From: Sipunculus nudus
Lineage: Eukaryota; Annelida; Sipuncula; Golfingiida; Sipunculidae
Direction of reading: 5' to 3'
Length of the DNA: 64,000 nt
NCBI GenBank assembly: GCA_026874595.1
Contig: CM049318.1
Span: forward strand, 39,885,956-39,949,955
Below are positions 11,665 through 21,540 of the stretch, in pieces. The notes under the pieces were generated by a model that was not told the DNA's origin, ran no database searches, and worked only from the letters and a program-made list of their open reading frames with translations. Position 1 is the stretch's first letter; the number at the start of each line of letters is the position of its first letter. The translations under genes and the position numbers were made by a program.

Positions 11665-11731
<67 letters not shown>
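11665..11731. repeat. TA microsatellite just upstream of the NACHT exon acceptor
   Basis: An uninterrupted TA dinucleotide run of about 65 bp starts about 80 bp upstream (minus strand) of the terminal-exon acceptor. It lies in the intron. Its translation as Ile-Tyr repeats explains the artefactual N-terminal extension of the open frame. It is likely to vary in length between alleles and lies close to the branch-point region. Confidence 0.95.
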
Positions 11732-11732
<1 letters not shown>

Positions 11733-12041
11733 TGCACAATATTTCAATTTTATGGTCCACTGCAAAATATTTTGTTTGACAAAACTGCGTTTCTTCTGTC
11801 TGACTGCCATTAAGCTAGCTTAAATTTCAAATAATTATTGATTCTTCCATTACCAGTCATATGCAACAAAACACATTTTCTGCCAAATATCAAGGCTTAA
11901 GCTGTATTACTTTTTGAGAAATCTGCAGCTTCTTCATTAGGATTCTTCAAAGATATTAATGACACTTTCAGTCACTTTGTTTTAAATACTTGTTGTTTTA
12001 ATTGAATCAAGCTTTGAATATCATTTCCATGGCTTACAAAA

Positions 12042-14315
12042 CAAGTGACCCAAGGGTCATGATGCTCAGCTGCCAAGCATGACCTGCGACAACATGGGCT
12101 GAGGTTCACAACTGTAAGTCAAATTTTTGAAGAACCTATTTGCAAATTTTGTTGAAACTTTCAGAAATGATGACAGAAATATATATCACATATGTCTGGT
12201 TAAAACAGTGAATTGATGGTCTGAGCAAAAAATGTATGGTTGTTGAGCTTTCAGGAACTTATCCAATAGCTCGCTTGATACCTGTCAGTCTCAAAAGGAA
12301 CACCATACAGGCCAAATATAAGAATAAAATATATATAAAAAAATCAAGGAAATTCATGCCAGAATTACTGAGAAACAGATGCTTCTTTATGAATTTTATT
12401 CAATACAAGCCAACTGTACTGAACTTTCATAAATGATGGTCATATTTATTAAGAAATCTTTGACCCAATCCTTTGCAAGATAACATTAATATATGTCCCA
12501 CTGCATTCACGTTAACAGTTCTTGAGATAATATGTTCAAAAGGAATTTAAAGATGGCTACCTGGTGGCCATGTTGGATTTCTGATGGGTCTGAAATCCGA
12601 CAGCAACCAAAAAAGGGACCAAACATTAAAAGACATCACAGAAACTGCACTGACAAAAGGATTTCTAAGGTGGCTTCCTGGCAGACATAATGGATTTCTG
12701 ACAAGTCGGCCATTTGATATCACACATCCTCCAATAAGAGACCAAACTTGTGGCAATTGCTCCAAAGAATGTTACAGTAATGAATATCCAAAACAATTCA
12801 AAAGGCATGATCAGGTTGGAGAGTTCTCATATCAGATTTATGGACGAGCAAATGTAAAAAGTGTAAGTCCAATATTTTTTAATTATCACATTGCTTTTCA
12901 GTGAGAACAGCAGGGTAGGTAAACTGCAAAACCTGAAAGTAATGAAATGCAGAAAGCATCACTACTGAGAGTCTTGTAATCAGATAAAGCTATCCTAAAT
13001 CCAGGTACAGACCCACATTTTATCAGAACAAACACTTGCTGGTATATCTGATGATCTTGTATAAAAATACTCGGATATCTAGGAAACTAAGTTTATTGCT
13101 ACGATTCCATAAAATAAACTGCAAAATTTTCCCATAATTGTATAAATCAGTAGTTAAACCTTAATACTATACTCTCATAGTCTTAATGCCTGGCCAAAGC
13201 ATTCCAGCAACAGAGTGTTTTTGTTATGCAGTCCTTATCACTCAATCGGCTGATACAAAAGGGAGTCATACATCACAAGTGTCACTCACAATTACGGCCA
13301 GTGAGATGTACCAGTTGGAGTGCAAGGGTTATATATACAAGAAAAATAGTCTACAAAGTAAGTTTCTATTGTGAACATCCCTGACCTATGACCTTGGCCT
13401 TTTGCCCACAAATAGACTGGATTCTTTCTAGAGTGATGGTTAACTACTATCCCCTTAAAACTGGAGTTATCACTTGGCAACCAATGTGAATAACTTTTAC
13501 CTGCAACCTTTAACCTCCTGACCAGCTGACCCCAAAATCAATAAGTTTTTTCTTCAAGCAAAATGAACCATAAATATGAAGTCTGAATTAAATTGAGTGA
13601 TGCATAGACTGAAGGTTTGGGATTAACAGTTTAGTTTAAATATGTTCACAAGCATTTGGAACAGTTTAGTACTGTGACCTTAACCTCTGACCTTTTGAAC
13701 TCAACTTTAACAGGGGTCTTCACCTATTGGTAGGTAAGCCATATATGACAGATGGAAGATATAGATGAAAAGTTGGCCTTAAAATGACTCCATGCAAGAA
13801 GTTGGTGCTGTGAACTTGACCTTTGACCTCAAAATCAACAGGTTTTTACCCCTGTTGCCAGAAAAGCAATATGTCAGTGCTGGAAGGTTATGAATGAAAA
13901 GTCTAGCTTGAAATGTGTCCACAACCTTTTTAAAGAAGTGGATCCTGTGACCTTGACCTTAGACCTTGTGACCTCAAAATCTATAGGATTCTTCTCCCAC
14001 TTGGTAGGTGAGCCATATGTGAAAGGTCAAATGATTGGGATGAAAGGTCTGGCTTAAAATGCATCCACAAGCTTTTTCAAAGAAGTGGGTCCTGTGACCT
14101 TGACCTTTGACGTTGTGACCTCAAAATAATTATGGTTCTTCCCATGTTGGTAGGTGAGCTGTATGTGAAAGCTGTAAGGTTTGGGATGAAAATTTTGGCT
14201 AAAAGAATTATTTCTGGGGGGGTGCAAACACACCCCATAACTCAAGAGAATATAGGTCGCAGTAACCTTATTTCAGGTTTACAAGATCTTTTTAGAACCT
14301 CTAAGACTGCATAGA
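12042..14315 (+). repeat. Left part of a hairpin-tailed dispersed element, split by an LTR retrotransposon
   Basis: Head ACAAGTGACCCAAGGGTCAT followed by GATGCTCAGCTG (12042-12073) matches the heads at 37181, 23491 and 24254. The last bases before the LTR (GAATATAGGTCGCAGTAACC to about 14280) match the unit sequence GATATGGGTAACAGAGACCT seen in 37310-38700. The same unit resumes after the LTR element at 18797. Positions 12100-13390 contain no recognised gene. Confidence 0.65.
13395..14230. repeat. ~140 bp tandem repeats rich in TGACCTTTGACCT motifs
   Basis: Landmark CTGTGACCTTGACCTT or a variant recurs at 13673, 13810, 13947 and 14093 (spacing 137-146). Units share GACCTCAAAATCAACAGG, TTGGTAGGTGAGCCATATGT and GGGATGAAAAGTCTGGCTTA. 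Several copies hold TGACCTTTGACCT (for example 13817-13829), two nuclear-receptor half-sites spaced by one base. Non-coding and inside the split element. Confidence 0.8.
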
Positions 14316-14498
14316 TGTTGATGAACTGTATATATAGTGTGCTATGTGACCGCCAGATGGTGACAAGTACTGATGGGACTGACAGTGTTGAATAGGCATG
14401 ATATTTTTGTGCTTTTGTTATGTTGGCACGGAGGCAAACGTGCAGTTTGTAATCTAGAAATAAACTGTTGATTACACTCAGTTGTCACATTATCAACA
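14316..14498 (+). repeat. 5' LTR of Ty3/gypsy element 1
   Basis: 183 bp, bounded by the inverted termini TGTTGAT and ATCAACA. It is about 94% identical to the 3' LTR by eye. Confidence 0.93.
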
Positions 14499-14632
14499 AA
14501 GTGGCAGCAGTGTTACAATCCAGGGAGTGTGTATAGAACTGATCCTGAGCTCGCCTGAAGCAAACATTGAAGTTGAAAGCCTGAAGCGGACATTGTGAGT
14601 AACACAAACTTTTGTGATTTGCCTGATCAAAA

Positions 14633-15434
14633 ATGGCGGACTCTTCGTTTCGACCACCCCCTTCCCTTGATATGAATGATGATAACATGGCAGAAGCCTT
14701 TAAGAAATGGCGTCGTCTTCTTGATGTGTATCTCTTAGCAACAGGTGCAACCTCTAAACCTAAGAACGTGCAATCTGCTGTCATATTACAGTGTGCTGGG
14801 CCACAGATGATAGAGGCATATGAACATTCTGATTTTGCCAGCCCAGACGACCAGCATGACCCAGTAAAGGTCATAGAACATACTGAAAAGTTCTGCACTC
14901 CACATAAGAACATAGTTCTGCAGACATACAGGTTTTGGACGATGCAATCTACTGTACCGTTTGACAGTTACCTTACTGAATTGCGCACAAGAGCAGATGC
15001 TTGTGATTTTGGTGATCTCAAAGACCGTATGATCCGGGACAAGATTGTCTTTACTTCAACTGGCAAAATTCAGGAACTGTTATTAAGGGAGAGTGAAAAC
15101 CTTGATCTAAAACAAACTATTGAAATATGTAGAGCATTTGAGGTCTCCCATAAGCAGTCACTAGAAATGAGTGGCCACCACACAGTAGCACAAACCATAC
15201 ATAAAGTGAGACAACAGAGGCCATCACATGTGACTGATGCTCAGTTATCGAGGTATGCTAAGCCCTCACAAAAATGTAAATTTTGTGGCCGGAGTCACTA
15301 ATTTGGAAAACAGAATTGTCCAGCATGGAACAAGACGTGGTAAATGTGGTGACAGAAACCATTTTAAAGCTGAATGTAAAAGAGTACATGAAGTACAGGT
15401 AGACACTGAGACAGACACAGAGAATAACAAATGA
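14633..15434 (+). pseudogene. gag of Ty3/gypsy element 1 (broken in the zinc knuckle)
   Basis: The ATG at 14633 (context AAAATGG) opens 222 codons of capsid-like sequence. Motifs include FKKWRRLLDVYLLATGA near the start and an SVPFDSYLTEL-type segment (here TVPFDSYLTELRTRAD) in the middle. It reaches the first cysteines of the zinc knuckle (CKFCGRSH) and then meets TAA at 15299-15301. The rest of the knuckle (GKCGDRNHFKAEC) lies in another frame up to 15434. Structural protein of the virus-like particle; not functional here. Confidence 0.85.
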
Positions 15435-15769
15435 CGTTAAAATCACTAAATGCTGTATCTGCCCTTGAGAATGCTACAGCCCTGATGGTTGTCAATGATT
15501 GTGAAGTTCGGTTTCAGATAGACAGTGCGGCAGAAGTGAACACAATTTGCCAGAAATTTGTGCGGCAGAACCAGGTGAGGCCTACAAATAACAAACTGGT
15601 CATGTGGAACAATACCAGATATCAACCAGTGGGTGAAGTTGAGTTGCCAATAACCAATCCCAGAACTAAAGAAACTTTCAATGCTTTGTTTGTTCTTGTG
15701 CGCAACAACTTAAAACTGTCTAATAGGTTTACACATGTCCAAACTCATGGGTCTTATCACTATCAATAA
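15431..15769 (+). pseudogene. Aspartyl protease of Ty3/gypsy element 1 (remnant)
   Basis: The frame contains VRFQIDSAAEVNTI, the position of the protease active site, with DSA in place of the usual D[ST]G. The expected link to RT is frameshifted near 15735-15769, and part of the protease C-terminus appears to be missing. The enzyme would process Gag-Pol. The DSA variant plus the frame break makes activity unlikely. Confidence 0.75.
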
Positions 15770-17153
15770 TGATAAATTTGTGGCTCAAATGGAATGTAAA
15801 GCAGATCTAGGTGATCTAGGCACTGCAACTTTGCAAGTGGACCCAGAGGTCAGGCCTAATGAACTGCCCTGTCGTCATATTCCCCTGGCTTGGACAGATA
15901 AGGTCAAGGTTGAAATTGATACACTTGTTGAGCGTGGAATTCTTGTACCCCAAGAAGAACCAACCCCTTGGGTTAGCCAGATGGCTATTGTTCAGAAACC
16001 AACTGGCAAATTGAGGATATGCATAGAGCCACATCCATTGAATGTTGCACTGTGCAGGGAACATTATAAAATGCCAACACTGGATGATGTTCTCCCACAG
16101 CTAAACAATGCAAAACTTTTCAGTAAACTAGATGTGAAGGAGGCTTTCTCGCACATAAAGCTGGACCATGAATCCAGACAGCTGACCACTATGATAACAC
16201 CCTTCGGATGGTACCGTTGGTCAAGATTACCATTTGGTCTGAAGGTTAGTAGTGAGATCTTTCAGAAGAGATTGTCTAGTGCACTGTCAGGCCTAGAAGG
16301 CGTTATCTGCGTCGCAGATGATATTATTGTCATTGGGTGTGGAGATACCCAAGAAATCGCCAAAGCTGATCATGAGCAGAAACTGGCCAATCTACAGCGT
16401 CGTTGCACAGAGAGAAACATTCGACTTAATGAGGACAAATCTGTGATTAAGCAAGAGCAGATTCCTTTCATTGGACATAAAATCACCAGCCACGGTGTGT
16501 TGCCAGATCCAGCAAAGGTCTCAGCGGTGTTGAATATGCCAGCTCCAACAGAAGTACACAGTGTTAAGCGCCTATGTGGTTTAGTGCAATACATGTCAAA
16601 GTTCTTGCCTAACCTGGCAGACACTCTAGAGCCAATAAGTGCCCTCACGCGTAAAGGTACCGAATGGCATTGGTCTGAACAGTGTGACCAAGCTTTCCAG
16701 ATTACCAAACAGAAGCTGACGCAAAGTCCGATATTAGCATATTACGATCCAGAGCAAGAGCTTGTTCTACAGGCTGATAGCTCTAAAAATGGACTAGGAG
16801 CTGCCTTACTTCAAAATGGCAAACCTATAGAGTATGCATCTAGATCACTAACACCAGCGGAGCGCAACTGGGCTCAAATCAAAAAAGAAACCCTAGCGGT
16901 AGTGTATGGTCTTGAGCGATTCGACCAGTATACATTTGGTAGACAGATCACAGTGCAGAGTGATCATAAACTGCTAGATCAGATTGTCCGCAAACCACTG
17001 AGCCAAGCACCAAAAAGACTACAAAGTCTGATGATGCATCTGTATCGATATTTAATCAAACTGGAATACCTACCAGGATCACAGTCATTGCTGATACACT
17101 CAGTAGAGCTTACGGCGATGAAAGTATTGCTGACACACGTGCACGAGTCATGA
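15735..17153 (+). pseudogene. Reverse transcriptase and RNase H of Ty3/gypsy element 1
   Basis: This 472-codon open stretch is the best-preserved part. RT motifs: LVERGILVPQEEPTPWVSQM, KLRICIEPHPLN, FSKLDVKEAFSHIKL, RLPFGLKVSSEIFQ, catalytic CVADDIIVIG, then the thumb VLPDPAKVSAVLNMPAP. The RNase H region shows LQADSSKNGLGAALLQ, a KKETLAVVYGLERF Glu and QSDHKLL. It ends at a TGA (17151-17153) shortly after LEYLPGSQSLLI, where an intact element would continue into integrase. The clade is perhaps Mag/SURL-like, judged from the VADD box and gag, but unconfirmed. Confidence 0.9.
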
Positions 17154-18467
17154 GTCATGAGTCATCTCAGATGAGTTGACTAGATGAGCAATATATTGAA
17201 ATAAAACAGGAAACAGCCAAGGACTCTGAGCTGCAGGAGCTACTAAGAGTCATTGTTGAAGGCTGGCCAGAGAACAAATACCAGGTATCCGAATGTGTTC
17301 GCCCATACCTCCATATGAAAGATGTACTTAGCCACAAGAACAGGGAAGTGATCATGAGGGGAGAACAAGTTCTAATACCCAGATCCCTTCAACAGAACAT
17401 GAAAGAATGACTTCATTCTGCTCACCTCGGCTATGACAGTATGATGAGACGAGCACGCACATGTATATTTTGGCTCGGTATGAGCAAAGATATTAGAAGT
17501 CTAGCTCAGAACTGTGAGAACTGTTCTCGTTACAAACCAATGCAGCAGAAACAACAATTAAAGCTGCATGTGGAAGGCCAAACACCATTCGAAAAAGTTG
17601 GTGTCGATTTGTGTGAATATAATGGTAAAGACTATTAAGTCACTGTAGATTACCTGTCCAATTTTATTCAGGTTGATCTTTTAATAACAACAACTAGCTC
17701 TAATGTGATTACCTGTTTGAAAAGGCATTTTGCCAGATACGGAATACCAAAATGCCTTATCACTGATTGTGGTGCCCAATTCATGTCAAAGAGTTTCCAG
17801 CATTTTACAGAAAACTGGGGCATAAAACGCCTTCATTCTTCACCAGAACACCATCAAGCAAATGGCAAGGCCGAATCTGCTGTAAAGACAGTCAAGAATA
17901 TCCTGAAGAAAACTGATGGTGATCAATTATTTTTCACTTCTCGAGCTTCGAAATACCCCGCATCGGGATACTCAGTACAGCCCTAGCGAAATTGTGTTTG
18001 GAAGGTCTAAACGATCCGTCATACCAGACCTTAAGCAGGATAATGCCAACAAAATCCGCAAATTTCAACAGAGGAGACAACAATGCAGACAAACAGTCAA
18101 AAAATCTCATGACAGGAGAACAAAGAATTTTAAACCACAAAAACCAAACCAGTCTGTGTACTTCCAGAATCCCGAGACAAGAGAGTGGAATAGAGGTACT
18201 GTAAAATCCAAGTTGAGAGATAACACCTATATTACAGAAGGTGCAAACACGCATCTGTATGAGAGAAATAGAGTAAACATTCGCACAGGAAACACAGCAA
18301 ATGTGACAGAAACAGAGGTGAAAATATTCCCACAAACAATTACAGAACAACAGGCTAACAATCCAGCCCAGGAACAAGATAAGCAAAACAACACAAGACC
18401 GCAAAGAGAACGCAAGAAACCAAGTTATTTGCACAATTATGTCATCGAGTTACCAGTAGATAGCTGA
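17154..18467 (+). pseudogene. Integrase of Ty3/gypsy element 1 (multiple breaks)
   Basis: The zinc-binding HHCC region (HSAHLGYD ... NCENC, about 17411-17526) is in frame with a preceding TGA at 17408-17410. The catalytic core shows VGVDLCEYNG (first Asp), then a TAA at 17636-17638, LITDCGAQF (second Asp) and HHQANGKAESAVK (Glu). A frameshift near 17930 moves the C-terminal part to another frame: GYSPSEIVFGRSKR-like sequence (here YSPSEIVFGRSKR), a basic tail, and a stop at 18465-18467. Cannot be translated as one protein. Confidence 0.85.
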
Positions 18468-18594
18468 GCAATGATAAGGTCAATTTTAAGTATATAAGTT
18501 AAGGTGTGAAATGAATAGACACTGAGTGAATTATAACAGTAATTGGCATTAATATATTTATTACCATGTTTCACATAATGAGTTTTTCTATGTT

Positions 18595-18796
18595 AAAAAA
18601 AAGAGAAGAAAGGATGTTGATGAACTGTGTATATAGTGTGCTATGTGACCACCAGATGGCAACAAGTACCGATGGGACTGACAGTGTTGAATAGGCGTGA
18701 TATTTTTGTGTTTTATTATGTTGGCACGGAGGCAAACGTGCAGTTTGTAATCTAGAAATAAATTGTTGATTACACTCAGATGTCACGTTATCAACA
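18595..18796 (+). repeat. Polypurine tract and 3' LTR of Ty3/gypsy element 1
   Basis: The purine run at 18595-18614 abuts the LTR start TGTTGATGAA at 18615. The LTR ends TTATCAACA at 18796. Differences from the 5' LTR include one indel in the GTGCTTTTGTTATG segment. Confidence 0.93.
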
Positions 18797-18954
18797 ATAG
18801 GGTTCATGATCCTAGTCCTTACGGTTACAATGTGTGCCCTGCTAACGGACAGAGGACGGCCGGCCAGCCAGACGGCCGGACACACAGACAGAAGGATGAC
18901 GGAAAAAGACCCATCGCTATAGCACAGCACGACTGAATGTCAGCTGAACTAAAA
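18797..18954 (+). repeat. Right part and tail of the split hairpin-tailed element
   Basis: The sequence resumes as ATAGGGTTCATGATCCTAGT, then GGTTACAATGTGTGCCCTGC, a GGACGG-rich run and the tail TAGCACAG...CAGCTGAACTA (18919-18950). The tail is a decayed form of the TAGCTCAG...CTGAGCTA hairpin seen intact at 26713. It completes the unit interrupted at 14315. Confidence 0.75.
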
Positions 18955-20740
18955 ATATATGACAACGCAGCTAAAGTTGTTATTTGCAAGTCTATTAAGT
19001 AAACTAGAGTGAGTTTGTTTTTGCAGCTGCAAAACAAAATATATGTCTCACCTCCCCATGGGCCCTATACCCCAAATCAGGGGGGGGGGGACATGTACTA
19101 CATCAAAAGTTAAATAACTAGTGTTTCCAGAAAAACATCTATTGTTTTCATTTTAACAAGTTTGTTGGTTATCAATTGTTGTTTGTCAAATGTCAAGGGA
19201 AAAAATTATGCAATACTTCAAAAGTTATGGGGGGCATAAAGAGTACAGATTTATGAAGATTCGACTTATCAGATTAAAGTCAAGGTCACCAGTTTTCCAG
19301 TGTATCAGATTTTAGGAAAGAATATGCAGAACTTCAAACATTATGGAGTTCCAAAGTTTTTTAATTTGGCTTACTTGACCTGGTAGGTGAAGTTCAAGGT
19401 CCAACCATTCTGAGATACTTGTGTTGGTACTAACATTTTAAAGGTCAATTTCAAGAAAATGTTTGAGTGGCCAAACGCTATCACATTCACAAGAAAGAAC
19501 ACGTGACATTGGCACAGCTTTCATGCAGAGATTCCCAACAACAGTGGACAGTGCTACAGATAAAATACTTCAGCAAAACAGTCACAATTCCTTATTTATG
19601 CACATACTGGAAATGTTACTCAATGTGAATATAAAATCTGTTAATATAGTTTTCCTGGACATCCTCTTACCCTGGAATCCCTGTAATCTGTATCATGCTG
19701 TGTTGTCATATCTGGGCTTGGTTTAAACAAGGAGTTTCTAGGACTGGAGAAACAAGTCCCAGTGGCCAAGGCCACCCCTGACACTTAACTGCAATTAGCA
19801 AGCGATAACCCCCATCAACCCTATTGTGCATCCATTGTGTGGAGGTGTCAAGCATGGGCACTTGCACTGCCATTGATCCTGACTGCATGTCCCATGTAAC
19901 TGACGGTCACCACAACAGGCATTGCCAGCCAGAGCAATAAATCCAGTTGCTGAGTGGTAAATTCCTGGAGTTACATCCACTTTAAATATGTATGCACAGA
20001 GAGTTTGATTTTTTAGAATTATGCGCACAAGATATATTCAGGTAGAGCTAGTGTCGGGAACTCACTTGAGCAACACTGGGACAAATGCAGCCACTCATCT
20101 ACAATTTTGCTGTCATATACGACGCATCACTGGTAAAAAAAATTGCATATTCTTCCTTAGTTCACATTAGTTTACACACTGTACACTGATATTGGTCTTT
20201 CACAAGGTTTATAATAATCCTTTGATGCTGACATCAGCACTCATGAGCAGAAGACCATGAATTTAAGAGATTAGTAGCGGTGGTCACTGGCAGTGTCATT
20301 GCAGGTGCTTGACACAAATTATGGCCCGTGTGCTCTGTCGCCTAACGATTGTTCTGGCGTCTTTGGCAATGAAGCGGTCTCATGCAGGGATATCCACATT
20401 ATTTGTGAGGAACTGTTATATGCCTAAGTTGAAAATGCGATTCTCATAAGTCAATAGCCTAGAGTTCACAAGAGTTCACTCCTGGGAGTTCCGCAAACGA
20501 ACAAATGGATCCAAAGGGCAGTCATTTACGGTACGTTGGTCTTATCAGCAGCACATCTTTGTGCCACAGATTAACTAGGTTTATGGCCCCATCAGGGACA
20601 CAGACTGGGCATGGACTTATTACTCCAGTCCTATAAACTCCTTGGTTAAAAATGGACGTCTCCCTGAATGTTGTCAGTCTACTGGAAATCTGTTTATCAC
20701 TCTTAAACTGAAGGAGCTAACCAATGCTGGTTATAATACA
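18955..20740. other. Intronic non-coding stretch
   Basis: Contains a G-run (19081-19090) and GTCAAGGTCACC-type repeat segments (19276, 19390). Positions 19460-20740 show no structure I recognise. A minus-strand Cys-rich open frame at 19795-20028 is noted under rejected items. Confidence 0.4.
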
Positions 20741-20754
20741 TGGCATTTTATTAT

Positions 20755-21015
20755 CTCTGCCAAAGGGGGCTTATGTTTTAGCAGTGTTTGTTTGTCTGTC
20801 TATCTGTCAGCAATATTACTCAAAAAGTTTATTTGTTTTGATGAAATTTTCAGGATAGCTCAGCAATGATACAAGGAATAACTGATTAAATTTTGGGGGT
20901 GATCTGGATCACCATCTGAATCCAGAAATTTTTAAAAGGAAATATGCTGCTATTCTGACAATGCCATATGGTGGAGGTCTGTGCTCTCCAAGTGCAAATT
21001 TCTTGTTTACTTTTG
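20755..21015 (+). repeat. Dispersed repeat tail with GGTCTGTGCTCTCCAAGTGC ending
   Basis: The sequence runs from CTCTGCCAAAGGGGGCTTATG through GATTAAATTTTGGGGGTGAT and CTGGATCACCATCTGAATCC to GGTGGAGGTCTGTGCTCTCC, AAGTGC. This recalls a high-copy repeat tail found in many aquatic animal genomes. The family name is not claimed. Non-coding. Confidence 0.45.
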
Positions 21016-21222
21016 ATTTTGGCACAAACGAAGAAAAAAGTATAATTGCGTCATGTCTAGCAAGACATGGCAGCTGCATTCTCTCTGTGGCTGGGACAGT
21101 GCCTTTCTAATAGACATCCAGGCAGAAGACATGATGGACTGCCCATTAGGGACATAAAAGGTGATTTGTTATTTACTATAATACATAATGTAAATTAACT
21201 GAATGAGAGTATGCCAGTTTAC

Positions 21223-21425
21223 CTTGAACATATCTGTATAATTTCCTGTCACTTCAGCATCATCATAACTACATTCGTCTTGCCTGGTCCACTCAAGGTC
21301 AATGAAGATATGATTAATTTTCATATGTTTCTTATTAGGTCCCCAGCTCCAGGTATATACTCTGGAACATCTTGGCCTTAGGGAATCCACAATTTCACAC
21401 ATTAGTTCGTCCTGAGGCTGGTGAC
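21223..21425 (-). CDS. Receptor exon 8: region preceding the NACHT domain
   Basis: Acceptor gaatatatttcag ends at 21426 and donor TTCAAG|GTAAAC starts at 21222. The exon is 203 nt, begins with two nucleotides of a split codon and ends in phase 0. It encodes residues 323-390. The stretch HIFIDLEWTR followed by NYTDMFK resembles the 'iyvdL.w ... Y.eiF' segment that precedes the NACHT P-loop in many invertebrate NLR-like proteins (my recollection of the family). Joined to the next exon it runs from MFK directly into LANFVFIEG, which fits with nothing missing. The intron that follows is 9.6 kb and holds a retrotransposon. Confidence 0.8.
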
Positions 21426-21540
21426 CTGAAATATATTCATTATATATTAATTATAGGAAGGAAAAGTGACCCTTGGTCATAATGGTCAACTCTCATTGTG
21501 ACCTGTGAACTAATATTTAAACCAAGGACTCTGGTAAAAA

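Larger units (their letters stand above)
14316..18796 (+). mobile_element. Ty3/gypsy LTR retrotransposon, complete but inactivated
   Basis: Two LTRs (14316-14498 and 18615-18796) flank gag-protease-RT-RNase H-integrase in the usual Ty3/gypsy order. The flanking 5-mers ATAGA (14311-14315) and ATAGG (18797-18801) form a one-mismatch target duplication. A candidate primer site starts at TGGCAGCAG (14502), and the purine tract (aagagaagaaagga) ends at 18614. The LTRs differ at about 10 of 182 positions, so the insertion is not recent. There are stops and frameshifts throughout. It lies antisense to the receptor gene, inside its 9.6 kb intron. Confidence 0.93.

Noticed and set aside
11584-11760. 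N-terminal extension of the NACHT open frame beginning at an ATG near 11760
   Set aside because: It translates a TA microsatellite into Ile-Tyr repeats, and a good acceptor (tttatttcttcag) lies just before LANFVFIEG; it is intron.
19795-20028. Cys-rich minus-strand open frame in the large receptor intron
   Set aside because: No recognisable domain, no convincing acceptor/donor pair, and not needed for phase between exons 8 and 9.
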